The notes under the pieces: generated by a model
Database searches by the model: none
The model's input: the letters and a program-made list of their open reading frames with translations, nothing else
What the model was told of the DNA's origin: nothing
Assembly (NCBI GenBank): GCA_029960065.1
Contig: JASCOF010000003.1
Span: 248,001 to 312,000, forward strand
Direction of reading: 5' to 3'
Length of the DNA stretch: 64,000 nucleotides
From: Flavobacteriaceae bacterium PS02336
GTDB lineage: Bacteria > Bacteroidota > Bacteroidia > Flavobacteriales > Flavobacteriaceae
Shown here: positions 1-8,015 of the stretch, in pieces
How the letters are laid out: each line of letters opens with the position of its first letter
Position numbering within the stretch: the first letter of the stretch is position 1
Program-made: the position numbers and the translations under genes

Positions 1-44
1 TCAAACGGAATCAGGATGTCTTCTTTCTTATGTATTTCTATCAT
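1..44 (-). CDS. 5' end of an unidentified gene, cut by the window edge
   Basis: An ATG on the minus strand at 44 opens a frame of 14 codons (reads MIEIHKKEDILIPF) that runs off the window edge without a stop. Together with the gene-free stretch after it, this suggests a gene start divergent from the DsbA-like gene. The family cannot be judged from so short a piece. Confidence 0.3.
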   Translation of the reverse strand, partial: MIEIHKKEDILIPF

Positions 45-190
45 AACAACGGCTTATATATTTACTACATGTGAAAATACATAATTCCTTGTAAGATTGC
101 AATTACTTTATGATTGTGAAATATGATTTTTATAAAAAATGACATTTACTTAAAGTTTAAATTATTTTCTAGTCACATTTTTTTGACTAA

Positions 191-221
191 TTGACTTACG
201 ATTAAATACAAACGAACTTTG
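191..221 (+). promoter_or_regulatory. Candidate Bacteroidota promoter of the DsbA-like gene
   Basis: TTG at 191-193 and GAACTTTG at 214-221 are separated by 20 nt. This fits the Bacteroidota -33/-7 pattern (TTG, TAnnTTTG) with one mismatch in the -7 box. Transcription would begin about 35 nt before the ATG at 264. Confidence 0.4.
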
Positions 222-263
222 TTGAAAGTTATAATCTTAACCAAAGCGAAAATTTAAAACATT

Positions 264-1250
264 ATGAAAATACTTTCGCTCCTCTTAATCTTGATTTGCA
301 GTACAAGCTGCCAATCTCAAACGCATTCTAAAATGAACGAAAACAAAACAAATCCGCTGTTGTGTGATCCCGTAAGCGGAACATGTGAAATGCCGGCTGG
401 AGAAACATCAAATGAAAATATCGCTATTAAAACTGAAAATAAACCTGTCAAAATAATTTACTACACAGATCCAATCTGCTCCTCCTGCTGGGGAATCGAA
501 CCTCAACTAAGAAAATTAAAACTAGAATACGGCGATTATTTTGAAATTGATTACAGAATGGGAGGATTATTACCCGACTGGAGTTACAACAGCGGAGGCA
601 TAAGCAAACCTGCTGACGTTGCACATCATTGGGACGAAGCGAGTTTGCATTATGAAATGCCAATTGATGGTGATGTGTGGCTGGAAGATCCGCTGGATTC
701 TTCTTATCCGTCTTGTATTGCCATGAAAGCGGCACAAATTCAGAGTAAAGATAAAGCCGTAAAATTTATGCGAATTCTTCGTGAAAAATTGTATCTGGAA
801 AAGAAAAACATTGCAAAATGGGAAAATATTGCCCAAGCTGCCAAACTAGCTGATCTGGATCTTGTAAAACTAAAAAAGGATTATGATGGAGATGCGAAAA
901 AGCTTTTTGAAGAAGATTTAAAACTTGGAAAATCACTTGGCGTTAGAGGTTTTCCAACCCTGTTTTTTTCTGATGGAAATAATAATCAGTTAACTGTTTA
1001 TGGTTCCAAACCCTATGCTTCTTATGAAAACGCTCTGCAAGCTTTGTTTCCAGAAGCAAAAAAGAAAGCTTTTTTAAATGAAAATACAATGTCTCTTTTT
1101 GAAATTTATGCAACATTAGCCCCAAAAGAATATGCCGTTATTCAAGATATTTCGGTTAATGATGCGACAATCATTTTGGAAGAATTATTTACAAAAGGAA
1201 AATTGAATAAGAAAACAATAAAGAATGGTTCAATTTATTTTATAAAATAA
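264..1250 (+). CDS. DsbA-family thioredoxin-fold lipoprotein
   Basis: Predicted envelope thiol-disulfide protein of the DsbA/FrnE-like superfamily, 328 residues. The N-terminus is a lipoprotein signal (ICSTSC, lipidated Cys16), so the protein should sit on a membrane facing the periplasm. The redox motif is CSSCW (Cys72, Cys75), just after the first beta strand of a thioredoxin fold. The segment GVRGFPTLFF near residue 230 supplies the cis-proline typical of the fold. Two extra cysteines (34, 41) lie in the linker. The architecture resembles the SpxH/YjbH branch of DsbA proteins, but the lipobox argues against a cytoplasmic adaptor role. It stands alone with no partner (DsbB/DsbD) nearby, so its substrates are unknown. 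Confidence 0.75.
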   Translation: MKILSLLLILICSTSCQSQTHSKMNENKTNPLLCDPVSGTCEMPAGETSNENIAIKTENKPVKIIYYTDPICSSCWGIEPQLRKLKLEYGDYFEIDYRMGGLLPDWSYNSGGISKPADVAHHWDEASLHYEMPIDGDVWLEDPLDSSYPSCIAMKAAQIQSKDKAVKFMRILREKLYLEKKNIAKWENIAQAAKLADLDLVKLKKDYDGDAKKLFEEDLKLGKSLGVRGFPTLFFSDGNNNQLTVYGSKPYASYENALQALFPEAKKKAFLNENTMSLFEIYATLAPKEYAVIQDISVNDATIILEELFTKGKLNKKTIKNGSIYFIK

Positions 1251-1281
1251 CAGTTTAATTTTTGCTTGTTTCTTAATTTCT

Positions 1282-1339
1282 TTCCGTAGGAGCGTTTGGT
1301 TGTATCATAAGTAAAATGACATCAGACGTCCCTACGGAA
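1282..1339. repeat. Inverted repeat around a CCGTAGG core
   Basis: TTCCGTAGG at 1282-1290 is mirrored by CCTACGGAA at 1331-1339. It lies between two convergent genes, so it could act as a weak bidirectional terminator or be one more dispersed intergenic repeat. Confidence 0.5.
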
Positions 1340-1376
1340 TGAATGAAACAAAATAATTAGTTTTTCAAACAATTTA

Positions 1377-1856
1377 TCAAATTTCATTCAAAATCATCTC
1401 GGCAACTGCTTCAATCGCCTGATTGATTATGCTCTCTGCATTTCCCTTAAATTCAAAACGTTCTGCAATTTCTTTGTCTGGAAAAATAATATGCACAAAG
1501 ATTGTCCCTACTGGTTTATCTTTACTTTCACTTCCGCCTGGAGTGGCTAAACCTGTCAATCCCACACAAATATCGGACTGGACATAACGTGAAAAGTTCT
1601 GCGCCATAAGTTTCGTTACCACAGCAGATTCTGGACTGTACTTTTCAATTGTTCCCCACGGAATCTGTAATAAATCTTCCTTCATGGAATTATGATAACA
1701 AATAATGCCTCCCATCAGGATTTTTCCTGAATTAAAAACGGTTGAAAATTCATAGCACATTTTTCCAGCAGAGGCACTCTCTGCAAATGATAGTGTTAAA
1801 TTCTTCTCGATTAAGGCCTCACAACATAATGTAACTTTATCAGATGCCATATACAT
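1377..1856 (-). CDS. CinA C-terminal-domain amidase (PncC-like)
   Basis: Short CinA-type protein of 159 residues that corresponds to the stand-alone C-terminal domain. In this family the domain deamidates nicotinamide mononucleotide to nicotinic acid mononucleotide, a pyridine-nucleotide salvage step. Family hallmarks are the SFAESASAGKMCYEF segment near residue 25 (usually AESCTGG in enzymes proven active), the GLTGLATPGG loop near residue 100 and KPVGTIFVHI after it. The usual Cys-Thr-Gly-Gly of the first motif is replaced by Ala-Ser-Ala-Gly, so activity may differ. Two ATGs two codons apart (1856, 1850) could start it. It is monocistronic and convergent with the DsbA-like gene. Confidence 0.75.
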   Translation of the reverse strand: MYMASDKVTLCCEALIEKNLTLSFAESASAGKMCYEFSTVFNSGKILMGGIICYHNSMKEDLLQIPWGTIEKYSPESAVVTKLMAQNFSRYVQSDICVGLTGLATPGGSESKDKPVGTIFVHIIFPDKEIAERFEFKGNAESIINQAIEAVAEMILNEI

Positions 1857-1883
1857 TTATTTAATTTCTTAACTTTATGTAAT

Positions 1884-1891
1884 CAAATTTA
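1884..1891 (-). promoter_or_regulatory. Candidate -7 box for the CinA-like gene
   Basis: On the minus strand 1891-1884 reads TAAATTTG, an exact TAnnTTTG match about 28 nt before the ATG. No good TTG is found at the expected -33 distance. Confidence 0.35.
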
Positions 1892-2005
1892 AAATGTTTG
1901 CGTGGAGTGAACTTATATAATTTCTTTCAAGATTTATATTATAAGTAACTGTTAATTATGCAACTATAATTTGTTTTATTATAAGAAAAACAGCTGTCTA
2001 CTTGG

Positions 2006-2013
2006 TAAATTTG
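2006..2013 (+). promoter_or_regulatory. Candidate -7 box for the acidic repeat protein gene
   Basis: TAAATTTG lies 28 nt before the ATG at 2042 and matches TAnnTTTG exactly. The -33 region is not recognisable. Confidence 0.3.
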
Positions 2014-2041
2014 TAAAAATACAAACTAAACAAGCACTATT

Positions 2042-2527
2042 ATGGAAAAGCGACACGACCATGATTATGGACAAATTGATCCAGATCATATAGATCAAAA
2101 TACTCTTGTTGATGGAACATATTCTGTTGAAGATGAATACAAGCAAGAACTCAAAAAAGATTTTAAGGAGTTTGGAGAAAGCGATCCTGACCACTACGAA
2201 CAAAATACGCTCATTGATAATGACAATTATGCAAGAGATGAAGATCCTTACCAATATCAGGAAGAATTTGTTGAAGATTTGTCCCACCCAAAACAGGATT
2301 TTGAACAGAATACAGAGATAAAATCAGAAAATATTCCAAATGAGGAACGCATAATAAACGAGGATGATGCCATAACAAATGATGACACAGAAAGTGATTT
2401 GAATGATGAATATGATCCTGATGCAGATTACGAAAATGATCCTGAAAAAAAACGAGATTTGGATAAGGACGAGAAACTTGATGACTTTGATGCCGAACAT
2501 TATCCAGAAAACCACCCAAGAGAATAA
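2042..2527 (+). CDS. Highly acidic protein with internal repeats, function unknown
   Basis: 161 residues, very rich in Asp and Glu, with no signal peptide or membrane segment. An internal repeat is visible: IDPDHIDQNTLVDGTY near residue 11, SDPDHYEQNTLIDNDNY near 48 and a decayed HPKQDFEQNTEI near 82, followed by an Asp/Asn/Glu-rich tail with DPDADYENDPE. The composition suggests a disordered, perhaps metal-binding or highly soluble protein. I do not recognise the family. It is followed at 23 nt by a small membrane protein gene and then by another small gene in the same direction, so the three may be co-transcribed up to the terminator at 3273. Confidence 0.6.
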   Translation: MEKRHDHDYGQIDPDHIDQNTLVDGTYSVEDEYKQELKKDFKEFGESDPDHYEQNTLIDNDNYARDEDPYQYQEEFVEDLSHPKQDFEQNTEIKSENIPNEERIINEDDAITNDDTESDLNDEYDPDADYENDPEKKRDLDKDEKLDDFDAEHYPENHPRE

Positions 2528-2550
2528 TTAAAAATATCTCCTGAAGAACT

Positions 2551-2943
2551 ATGGAAATTGCAACACAAATCATTTGGCTTTTTGTTCTAGCCGTGCCAAT
2601 TGCCTGCATAAGCTGGACTGTAACGCATGAAGAAATTTTTAGGGAACCTCATGAATGGTGTGTCAGGCACTCTAAAAATGACAGGTACATACTGTCAAGA
2701 AAATTTTTCTATCTTCTTACCTGTGAATACTGTTTTAGCCACTATGTAACAATTGCCTTTTTGATTCTTTGCGATTATAAACTTTTGTTAAATGATTGGA
2801 GAGGTTATATTTTGGCAGGGTTTTCTCTGGTTTTTGTAGCAAATGTTTATATGAGTCTTTTTGCATTACTGCGTCAGGCTATAAAAAAAGAAAAGGTTGA
2901 AATCGAAAAAATCGAGAGTGAAACTGAAAATGATAAGCAATAA
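2551..2943 (+). CDS. Small membrane protein with CEYC motif, function unknown
   Basis: 130 residues. Hydrophobic segments lie at about 5-24 and 65-110 (likely two or three helices). They flank a polar loop with CEYCFSHYV near residue 54, and a charged Lys/Glu-rich tail follows. The Cys-x-x-Cys-x-x-His arrangement next to a membrane helix could bind metal or be redox active, but this is inference. No named family is claimed. It is the middle gene of three same-strand small genes. Confidence 0.6.
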   Translation: MEIATQIIWLFVLAVPIACISWTVTHEEIFREPHEWCVRHSKNDRYILSRKFFYLLTCEYCFSHYVTIAFLILCDYKLLLNDWRGYILAGFSLVFVANVYMSLFALLRQAIKKEKVEIEKIESETENDKQ

Positions 2944-2979
2944 ATAAAAAATTAAGTAACAACTAAATAAATTAACATC

Positions 2980-3255
2980 ATGGACAACTTAAATTTCATA
3001 GACCCATTATTACACGGAATCACTCCTGAGACAACTAAATCTCTTAATCTTTCCGTAAAACAAATGGTCTTTGCAGGTGTTGGAGCCCTTGTAGCTTCGG
3101 CTGTTTTAAAAAAAACTGGACATCCAAAAGCTAGTGCAGTTGTGGGAAGTATTGCTTTACCAATTCTTGCTTCTGCATGTTTCAAGAAATACAATGCGGT
3201 AACTAAAGAAAAAATCGATGCTAAATCTAGCAGCGGTATCGAATATAATCACTAA
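2980..3255 (+). CDS. Small hydrophobic protein, function unknown
   Basis: 91 residues. The centre (about 28-67) is rich in Gly, Ala and Val and could form a hairpin of two short helices (VFAGVGALVASAVL, then AVVGSIALPILASACF). The tail is charged. No signal peptide cleavage site is evident. It ends just before a strong terminator and is probably the last gene of the small three-gene unit. Family unknown. Confidence 0.55.
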   Translation: MDNLNFIDPLLHGITPETTKSLNLSVKQMVFAGVGALVASAVLKKTGHPKASAVVGSIALPILASACFKKYNAVTKEKIDAKSSSGIEYNH

Positions 3256-3272
3256 TATTCTTTATCATAATT

Positions 3273-3309
3273 AAAAAAGAGCGCTGATTTTATCTAGCGC
3301 TCTTTTTTA
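3273..3309. terminator. Bidirectional intrinsic terminator
   Basis: AAAAAAGAGCGCT (3273-3285) pairs with AGCGCTCTTTTTT after a 10-nt loop. The stem is GC-containing, with an A tract on one side and a T tract on the other. It lies between the convergent genes ending at 3255 and 3320 and should serve both. Confidence 0.9.
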
Positions 3310-3319
3310 TGCTTTTTGT

Positions 3320-3688
3320 TTAAGAAATATTTCCTTCGACCCAGTTTAATGCTTTATTAAATTCTACTCTTTTATATCCTCTAAACTCTCCTGGAATAAT
3401 AAAACTGAATCCATTTGTAAAAGATATGATTTCGTCTGTATCGGTTACAATTGCCGCTCTATTCCATTTTCCAAGATGCTTTAATCCAAGCAGTCCATCT
3501 TGAAGCCACGCTCCTGCAGTGAAATTCTGAAGATCCGTATCTAATACTAATAGAAAATTAATTTCATTTATTTGATTTACTAAATGTTCTACAGCAGGAA
3601 CTACTGCAGTTAAAAAATCGTCTTTTGTTACTTCTGCCAATGCTCTAAAGGCTACAACATTATCGGTAGTGTCAATTTGATGTATCAT
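3320..3688 (-). CDS. SpoIIAA-like (STAS/SEC14-type) domain protein
   Basis: 122-residue single-domain cytoplasmic protein. The pattern of alternating strands and helices fits the SpoIIAA-like fold: VVAFRALAEVTKDDF at the start, INFLLVLDT near 45, HLGKWNRAAIVTD near 70 and a final FRGYKRVEFNKALNWVE helix. Members of this family are small, widespread and mostly of unknown function; lipid binding or anti-anti-sigma-like roles are only suggested by the fold. It is monocistronic. Confidence 0.75.
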   Translation of the reverse strand: MIHQIDTTDNVVAFRALAEVTKDDFLTAVVPAVEHLVNQINEINFLLVLDTDLQNFTAGAWLQDGLLGLKHLGKWNRAAIVTDTDEIISFTNGFSFIIPGEFRGYKRVEFNKALNWVEGNIS

Positions 3689-3748
3689 TTCTGTACTATT
3701 TGAGTTATTTATGAAGTTTGTTTCTGTTTAAAACGCTCATTTTATACT

Positions 3749-3778
3749 CAAATATACTTATTATCAATTACATAGAAA
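3749..3778 (-). promoter_or_regulatory. Candidate promoter of the SpoIIAA-like gene
   Basis: Minus-strand TATATTTG (3756-3749) is an exact TAnnTTTG match. A TTT rather than TTG sits 19 nt upstream (3778-3776). The leader would be about 55 nt. Confidence 0.4.
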
Positions 3779-3829
3779 TTATATTTAACCATTAGTTTAT
3801 TATATTATTTCGAGTTACTATGCTTTTCT

Positions 3830-3990
3830 TAAACGCGAAATACGCAAGGATTTTATTTTAGATTAGGCAACTAAGCGCAAAGTTCGCAAAGCTTTATCCA
3901 TATTGCTTTGCGAACTTTCATTTATAAAATTTAACTAAAAAAATCTTAGTGAACTTTTTGCGGAAACCTTTGTGTTCTTTGCGTTAAAAA
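3830..3990. repeat. Nested palindromic CGCAAAG element (copy 1)
   Basis: This fills the gene-free stretch 3689-4016. The inner arms AAAGTTCGCAAAGC (3879-3892) and GCTTTGCGAACTTT (3905-3918) are perfect inverted repeats with a 12-nt loop. Degenerate outer arms (AACGCGAAATACGC near 3831; TTCTTTGCGTTAAAA near 3976) flank them. Related copies occur near 6077, 40012 and 46821. No gene was seen here. Confidence 0.75.
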
Positions 3991-4016
3991 CTTATCGCAC
4001 TTTCCAGTTAAAAAAA

Positions 4017-5939
4017 TCACTTCACCTTTTCAACTTCTCCATTCTTCAAATCAACTGTAAAATGATCTGCAGGAACTTCATGCATGAATTTATTGAAGAT
4101 ATTAAAAAATAATTTCATCTGTTTTTGCAAAGGTTTTGAAACATCATCTTTAGAATCCAAAAAAAGTTTTGATAACACTTTATAAGTTGCTGCTCTTTTT
4201 TCTGAAACATCTGCAAATGCCAATTCATCTGCGCTTCTAAAACGGTAAAAATCAATTAAAAGATCATTTCCTGTCCAATTAAAATCGGCTTTATTTAATT
4301 TGTTCTGAGCCAAAATTTGTTCCGATTTCAAGGCCGCTTCTTTCCATTCTTTTTCAAATTGAGTTTTATTTTTCAGAATAAAATCAAAATCTTCATCCGT
4401 TTGAATAGTGTTTAAAATCAATAATTCTTCAGCAGAAACATTCAGTATAAAATCCTTGAATGATGAAGGCCAATCGTCTTTTAGAAAACGAAGACGAACT
4501 AACTCCTTCAAATGAAAATCGGTAAAATCATGATAATTTTTAGTCTTTAAAATATCAATATTCCAAATGTCTTTCGTGTTCTGACTTTCTAAAAACTGAT
4601 ATTCCGTTTTATACAAATCAAAAAGCTCGTTGTACCTTTCCACATTATCAATTGTAATAGTTTGAATATCTACAACATTGCCTTTCTTTAAAGTCAATAA
4701 TTTATATGCAGGAATATACGCGGCAAGCGATGGTGTCTGAATATTAACCAATGTATTTCCTTTTGCAGTTGTCCGCACTCCTGTATCATTAATATGCATA
4801 TGTCCGCCAAAGTGGATCTTTAAACCGGCATCGGCAAAAACCTGCGCTACTTCTTCAACTGGCACTCGGTTTAACTGCCATTTATTTGGACCAAGCAGTT
4901 CTTTTATTTCCGCGGAAGCGTCATCATTAAAATCAATCATCGGGAAATGACTAAAGGCTACTAACGTTTTTCCATGTTTTTTGGCCTGCTCCGAAATAGC
5001 TGAAACCCATTTAATCAGATGTTTTTTGTTCGAAAGCACATTGTTATAACCTGTACTCGCTTCCGAATAACTTTTAGAGTCTTTTGGATCACCGTCCATT
5101 TTCTTCGGAATATAAACGTTTCCATCAATTGCCATTAGCCAAAGCCCATCAATTGGTTCTACTACATAACTCACATCTGGAACTTGGTAACCAGGTGCAA
5201 CTTCATACATTCGATTAAATAATTTAGCACTTTCTAAGGCTTTTTCAAATGAATAATTTTCACTTGAATAATTCGAAAATGGCGTTGCCCAAAACTTATT
5301 TTTTGCATTTGGATGAAACCCAAAATTCTTAAGCTGATCGGTAATTCCTAAATAACCCATTTTAGCAATATCGGCTGTTATGACAACAGGCTGTTCAATT
5401 TGTAGATTGGGCTTATACATGCCGTCTTTGCTATAAATGGGCTGACTTTTACCTTCGGTTCCTAAAAAATCCTCTTTTCCAGATTCCTGCGCAAATGGTC
5501 CAACTGGATCATGATTTCCTGTCGTAATGAAAAATTCTATTCCGTATTTTTTTTGATATTGCTCTAAAATCTTTGCCAGTCCGCGAACATGCATAGGCTG
5601 GCCGTCATCTGTATAATCTCCGGGAAGTGCTACATATTTTATCTTTCGCTTTGCGATATCATCCAAGGCTGCTAAAAAGGCAAAATAATTTTCATTAAAA
5701 ATTCTGGTAGAATGAAGCTGTGAAGACATGGTTCTTATCAAAACAGATTCTCCTGTTTTCGGATTTAAAACTCCTTTGTATTCTGAATCTGAAAATTCTC
5801 CAAATAGATCCTGAAGATGCACATCAGACAAAAAAGCGATTTGTGTTCCGTTTAGATTTTTTACTTTTTGTGCTGAAGTACTAAAATTGAAGAAAATAAA
5901 AAAAGATAGTATATAAACTAAAGCGTATTTTGAATTCAT
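4017..5939 (-). CDS. Secreted calcineurin-like metallophosphoesterase
   Basis: 640 residues with an N-terminal signal peptide (hydrophobic 6-22, STSAQ cleavage region). The metallophosphoesterase metal-binding motifs appear in order: FLSDVHLQD (Asp39, His41), LPGDYTDDG near 107, TTGNHDP near 142, AFSHFPM near 330 and FGGHMHINDTG near 378. This is a complete dinuclear-metal site. The C-terminal 200 residues are helical and unlike the core. The family hydrolyses phosphomonoesters or diesters; the exported location suggests phosphate scavenging or envelope lipid turnover, and the substrate is unknown. No T9SS tail is present. The gene stands alone, with a structured intergenic repeat on each side. 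Confidence 0.85.
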   Translation of the reverse strand: MNSKYALVYILSFFIFFNFSTSAQKVKNLNGTQIAFLSDVHLQDLFGEFSDSEYKGVLNPKTGESVLIRTMSSQLHSTRIFNENYFAFLAALDDIAKRKIKYVALPGDYTDDGQPMHVRGLAKILEQYQKKYGIEFFITTGNHDPVGPFAQESGKEDFLGTEGKSQPIYSKDGMYKPNLQIEQPVVITADIAKMGYLGITDQLKNFGFHPNAKNKFWATPFSNYSSENYSFEKALESAKLFNRMYEVAPGYQVPDVSYVVEPIDGLWLMAIDGNVYIPKKMDGDPKDSKSYSEASTGYNNVLSNKKHLIKWVSAISEQAKKHGKTLVAFSHFPMIDFNDDASAEIKELLGPNKWQLNRVPVEEVAQVFADAGLKIHFGGHMHINDTGVRTTAKGNTLVNIQTPSLAAYIPAYKLLTLKKGNVVDIQTITIDNVERYNELFDLYKTEYQFLESQNTKDIWNIDILKTKNYHDFTDFHLKELVRLRFLKDDWPSSFKDFILNVSAEELLILNTIQTDEDFDFILKNKTQFEKEWKEAALKSEQILAQNKLNKADFNWTGNDLLIDFYRFRSADELAFADVSEKRAATYKVLSKLFLDSKDDVSKPLQKQMKLFFNIFNKFMHEVPADHFTVDLKNGEVEKVK

Positions 5940-6076
5940 AGGTTTTCTACTTTAATAAATTGGGGACTTATTAGAAGTTTTGGGACTTTTAATTAACCGC
6001 AATTTTATTGATTTAAAGCCGAAATGAGTTTATGATAGTGTTATGGAATAATAATGTTTTAATGCGTGATGTTTTT

Positions 6077-6168
6077 TAACCGCAAAGGGCGCAAAGTTTT
6101 TTTTATCTAAGTTTATGTTTATAAACGTAAAATTCGCAAAGCTTTATCTAATAACTTTGTGAACTTTT
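6077..6168. repeat. Degenerate CGCAAAG palindromic element (copy 2)
   Basis: Part of the 365-nt gene-free stretch 5940-6304. It starts with ACCGCAAAGGGCGCAAAG and continues to TTCGCAAAGCTTTATC and AACTTTGTGAAC, a worn version of the element at 3830. The rest of the gap holds only the terminator at 6216. Confidence 0.6.
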
Positions 6169-6215
6169 AATTTTATATGTACTGCTATGTAAAAAGCCTT
6201 ACATGCTTTGTAAAC

Positions 6216-6244
6216 AAAAAAAGGCCATCATTTCTGACAGCCTT
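6216..6244 (-). terminator. Intrinsic terminator of the GH18 gene
   Basis: Read on the minus strand, AAGGCTGTCA pairs with TGATGGCCTT across a GAAA tetraloop (10 pairs, two of them G-U), followed by seven T. It lies 61 nt past the GH18 stop codon. Confidence 0.85.
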
Positions 6245-6304
6245 CAATTACATTAAAACCTAAAATTTAATGTATCTAAAACCATTATGGCAAATGGGTT
6301 AAGA

Positions 6305-7930
6305 TTATTTTTTGATAAAACGTCTTACGGTTTTAATTCCATTTTTCTCTAAAAGAATTAGGTAAATACCTGTTTTTAAAGTAGAAACATCCACGCTGTT
6401 GTTATCAATTGTTTGTGTCGAAACTGTGGCGCCGCCTTCTGTATTTATGATATTTACATTTCCGCCTGTCACATCTGCACTGAATGATAATTGACTTGCT
6501 GCTGGATTTGGATAAACTTCTAAACTCGCAATGGACTGGTCAGTACTTGTGGGAGCAGATTTTGCAGCAGAACCCGATTTGGTGATTCTAAACCAGTTTA
6601 TATTCGCTCCTGAAGCTTGAATATAAATTCCGAAATTGTAAGTTCCCGCATTTACATTTACAGTTTGTGAAACAGTCTGCCAATTCTGCCATCCTCCCGT
6701 ATTCGGAATATTAACTGCTCCTAGCTGAATCGTTCCTGCATTTAAATCTGACGAAATTCTAGCTCCGTTTACAGCGCTTGCTACACGATATTCGATTACA
6801 TAAGCTCCTGATGTTGGAAAATTAACATTGTAATAAGCCATCCAGTCACCAGTATCACAATATCCTACGTTTAATCCACCACCTGTATCGGTTGTAGGCT
6901 CTGTTTGTACACCGCTCATTGTATTGTAATTTTCTGCCTGAATAAGCGTGCTTGTTCCTGGAGGATTACTTCCCGTAATTACCTGATTAATTGCTGTTAG
7001 TAATGACTTAGAACCTGTAGCGTCTTGTGACAATTCCCAAATCATAACACCGCCAGCATTTTGAATCGCAAAAGTTGTTTTTTGCTTGATTGTCGGAATT
7101 CCGTTATAGTAAATCGTATTTCCAACTTGATCAAGATTTTCAGCTCCCGGATACTGCGCTACAATATTAGCATAAGAAATTCCCTGATTAGCAGATGCTC
7201 CAAAACCATACCCATAAAACGGAACTCCGATAATAGCTTTACTTGCTGGAAGTCCTCGCCCTGTCCAATAATTAAATTGATTTACAGCCATGCTGTAAGG
7301 AGAATGCTGTCCCGGATTGTTTGGTGCCCAAGGTCCTGTCGCATCATAAGCCATAATATTAATCCAGTCGTAAGCTGTAAAAACAGATGAAGGAACATTG
7401 GCACCTCCATATCCTTCTGAAAGTGCGGCCGAAATCAATTTACCGTTTGCATGCAGTTTATTCGCTAAAGCAGTCACAAATCCGCCGTAATCTCCGTTAA
7501 TTGCGGGACCTTCCAAATCAACATCAACTCCATCAAAATTATGAGCAATAACATAATCGTAGATTTTCTGAACAAAGGCAGTTCTATTAGCAGGTGTAAT
7601 TAAATTGAAATAATTGTCTCGAATTGGACCGCCTTCTGAAACTGAACCTCCTCCAAGCGAAACAAAAACTTTTACATTCTGAGTATGTGCCGCATTAATA
7701 ATAGCATTACTTCCAGAATTAAAACTCAAATATCCATTTGCATCGGGATTTTCGAATGCAATATTGATGTGCGTTAACTTATTGTACTGAATCGTGCTTG
7801 AAAAAGCATTCAAATCAATCCAGTTAGGAACATACGCTATTACTTTATTTTGGGCAGCTGCTAAATTAAAAATACCCAATACTAAAATAATAATCCATTT
7901 TGCCGACATTCTTTTGTAATTGTCTTTCAT
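6305..7930 (-). CDS. Secreted GH18 chitinase with CBM6 and T9SS tail
   Basis: 541 residues. A signal peptide (to about Ala26) is followed by a GH18 domain at about 28-315. The catalytic signature NFDGVDVDLEGP gives Asp133, Asp136, Asp138 and the acid Glu140; SLGGGS near 91 is the second conserved GH18 strand. A CBM6-type module (IQAENYNTMSG at about 327 to 455) follows, then a type A T9SS sorting domain (VYPNP near 472, ending RRFIKK). The enzyme should cleave chitin or related beta-1,4-GlcNAc polymers outside the cell. It lies 3' of GH64 and GH16 genes on the same strand and ends at a strong terminator. Its CBM6 shares a long identical block with that of the GH64 protein. Confidence 0.9.
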   Translation of the reverse strand: MKDNYKRMSAKWIIILVLGIFNLAAAQNKVIAYVPNWIDLNAFSSTIQYNKLTHINIAFENPDANGYLSFNSGSNAIINAAHTQNVKVFVSLGGGSVSEGGPIRDNYFNLITPANRTAFVQKIYDYVIAHNFDGVDVDLEGPAINGDYGGFVTALANKLHANGKLISAALSEGYGGANVPSSVFTAYDWINIMAYDATGPWAPNNPGQHSPYSMAVNQFNYWTGRGLPASKAIIGVPFYGYGFGASANQGISYANIVAQYPGAENLDQVGNTIYYNGIPTIKQKTTFAIQNAGGVMIWELSQDATGSKSLLTAINQVITGSNPPGTSTLIQAENYNTMSGVQTEPTTDTGGGLNVGYCDTGDWMAYYNVNFPTSGAYVIEYRVASAVNGARISSDLNAGTIQLGAVNIPNTGGWQNWQTVSQTVNVNAGTYNFGIYIQASGANINWFRITKSGSAAKSAPTSTDQSIASLEVYPNPAASQLSFSADVTGGNVNIINTEGGATVSTQTIDNNSVDVSTLKTGIYLILLEKNGIKTVRRFIKK

Positions 7931-7972
7931 AGTGATTTGTTTTAATTTGTAAATTATGGGGATGTTGAAAAT

Positions 7973-8006
7973 GCAGATTTTAGATAATTATAAATCTAAA
8001 ATCTGC
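7973..8006 (-). terminator. Hairpin between the GH64 and GH18 genes
   Basis: GCAGATTTTAGAT (7973-7985) and ATCTAAAATCTGC (7994-8006) form a perfect 13-bp stem with an 8-nt loop, 10 nt past the GH64 stop. The T tract is weak, so it may only attenuate read-through or protect the upstream mRNA. Confidence 0.55.
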
Positions 8007-8015
8007 ACTTTAAAA

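Noticed and set aside
264..1250. SpxH/YjbH adaptor protein
   Set aside because: A clear lipoprotein signal places the protein outside the cytoplasm, which excludes a ClpXP adaptor role.
4017..5939. T9SS cargo status for the metallophosphoesterase
   Set aside because: The C-terminus lacks the VYPNP-like start and the basic end seen in the three T9SS proteins of this window.
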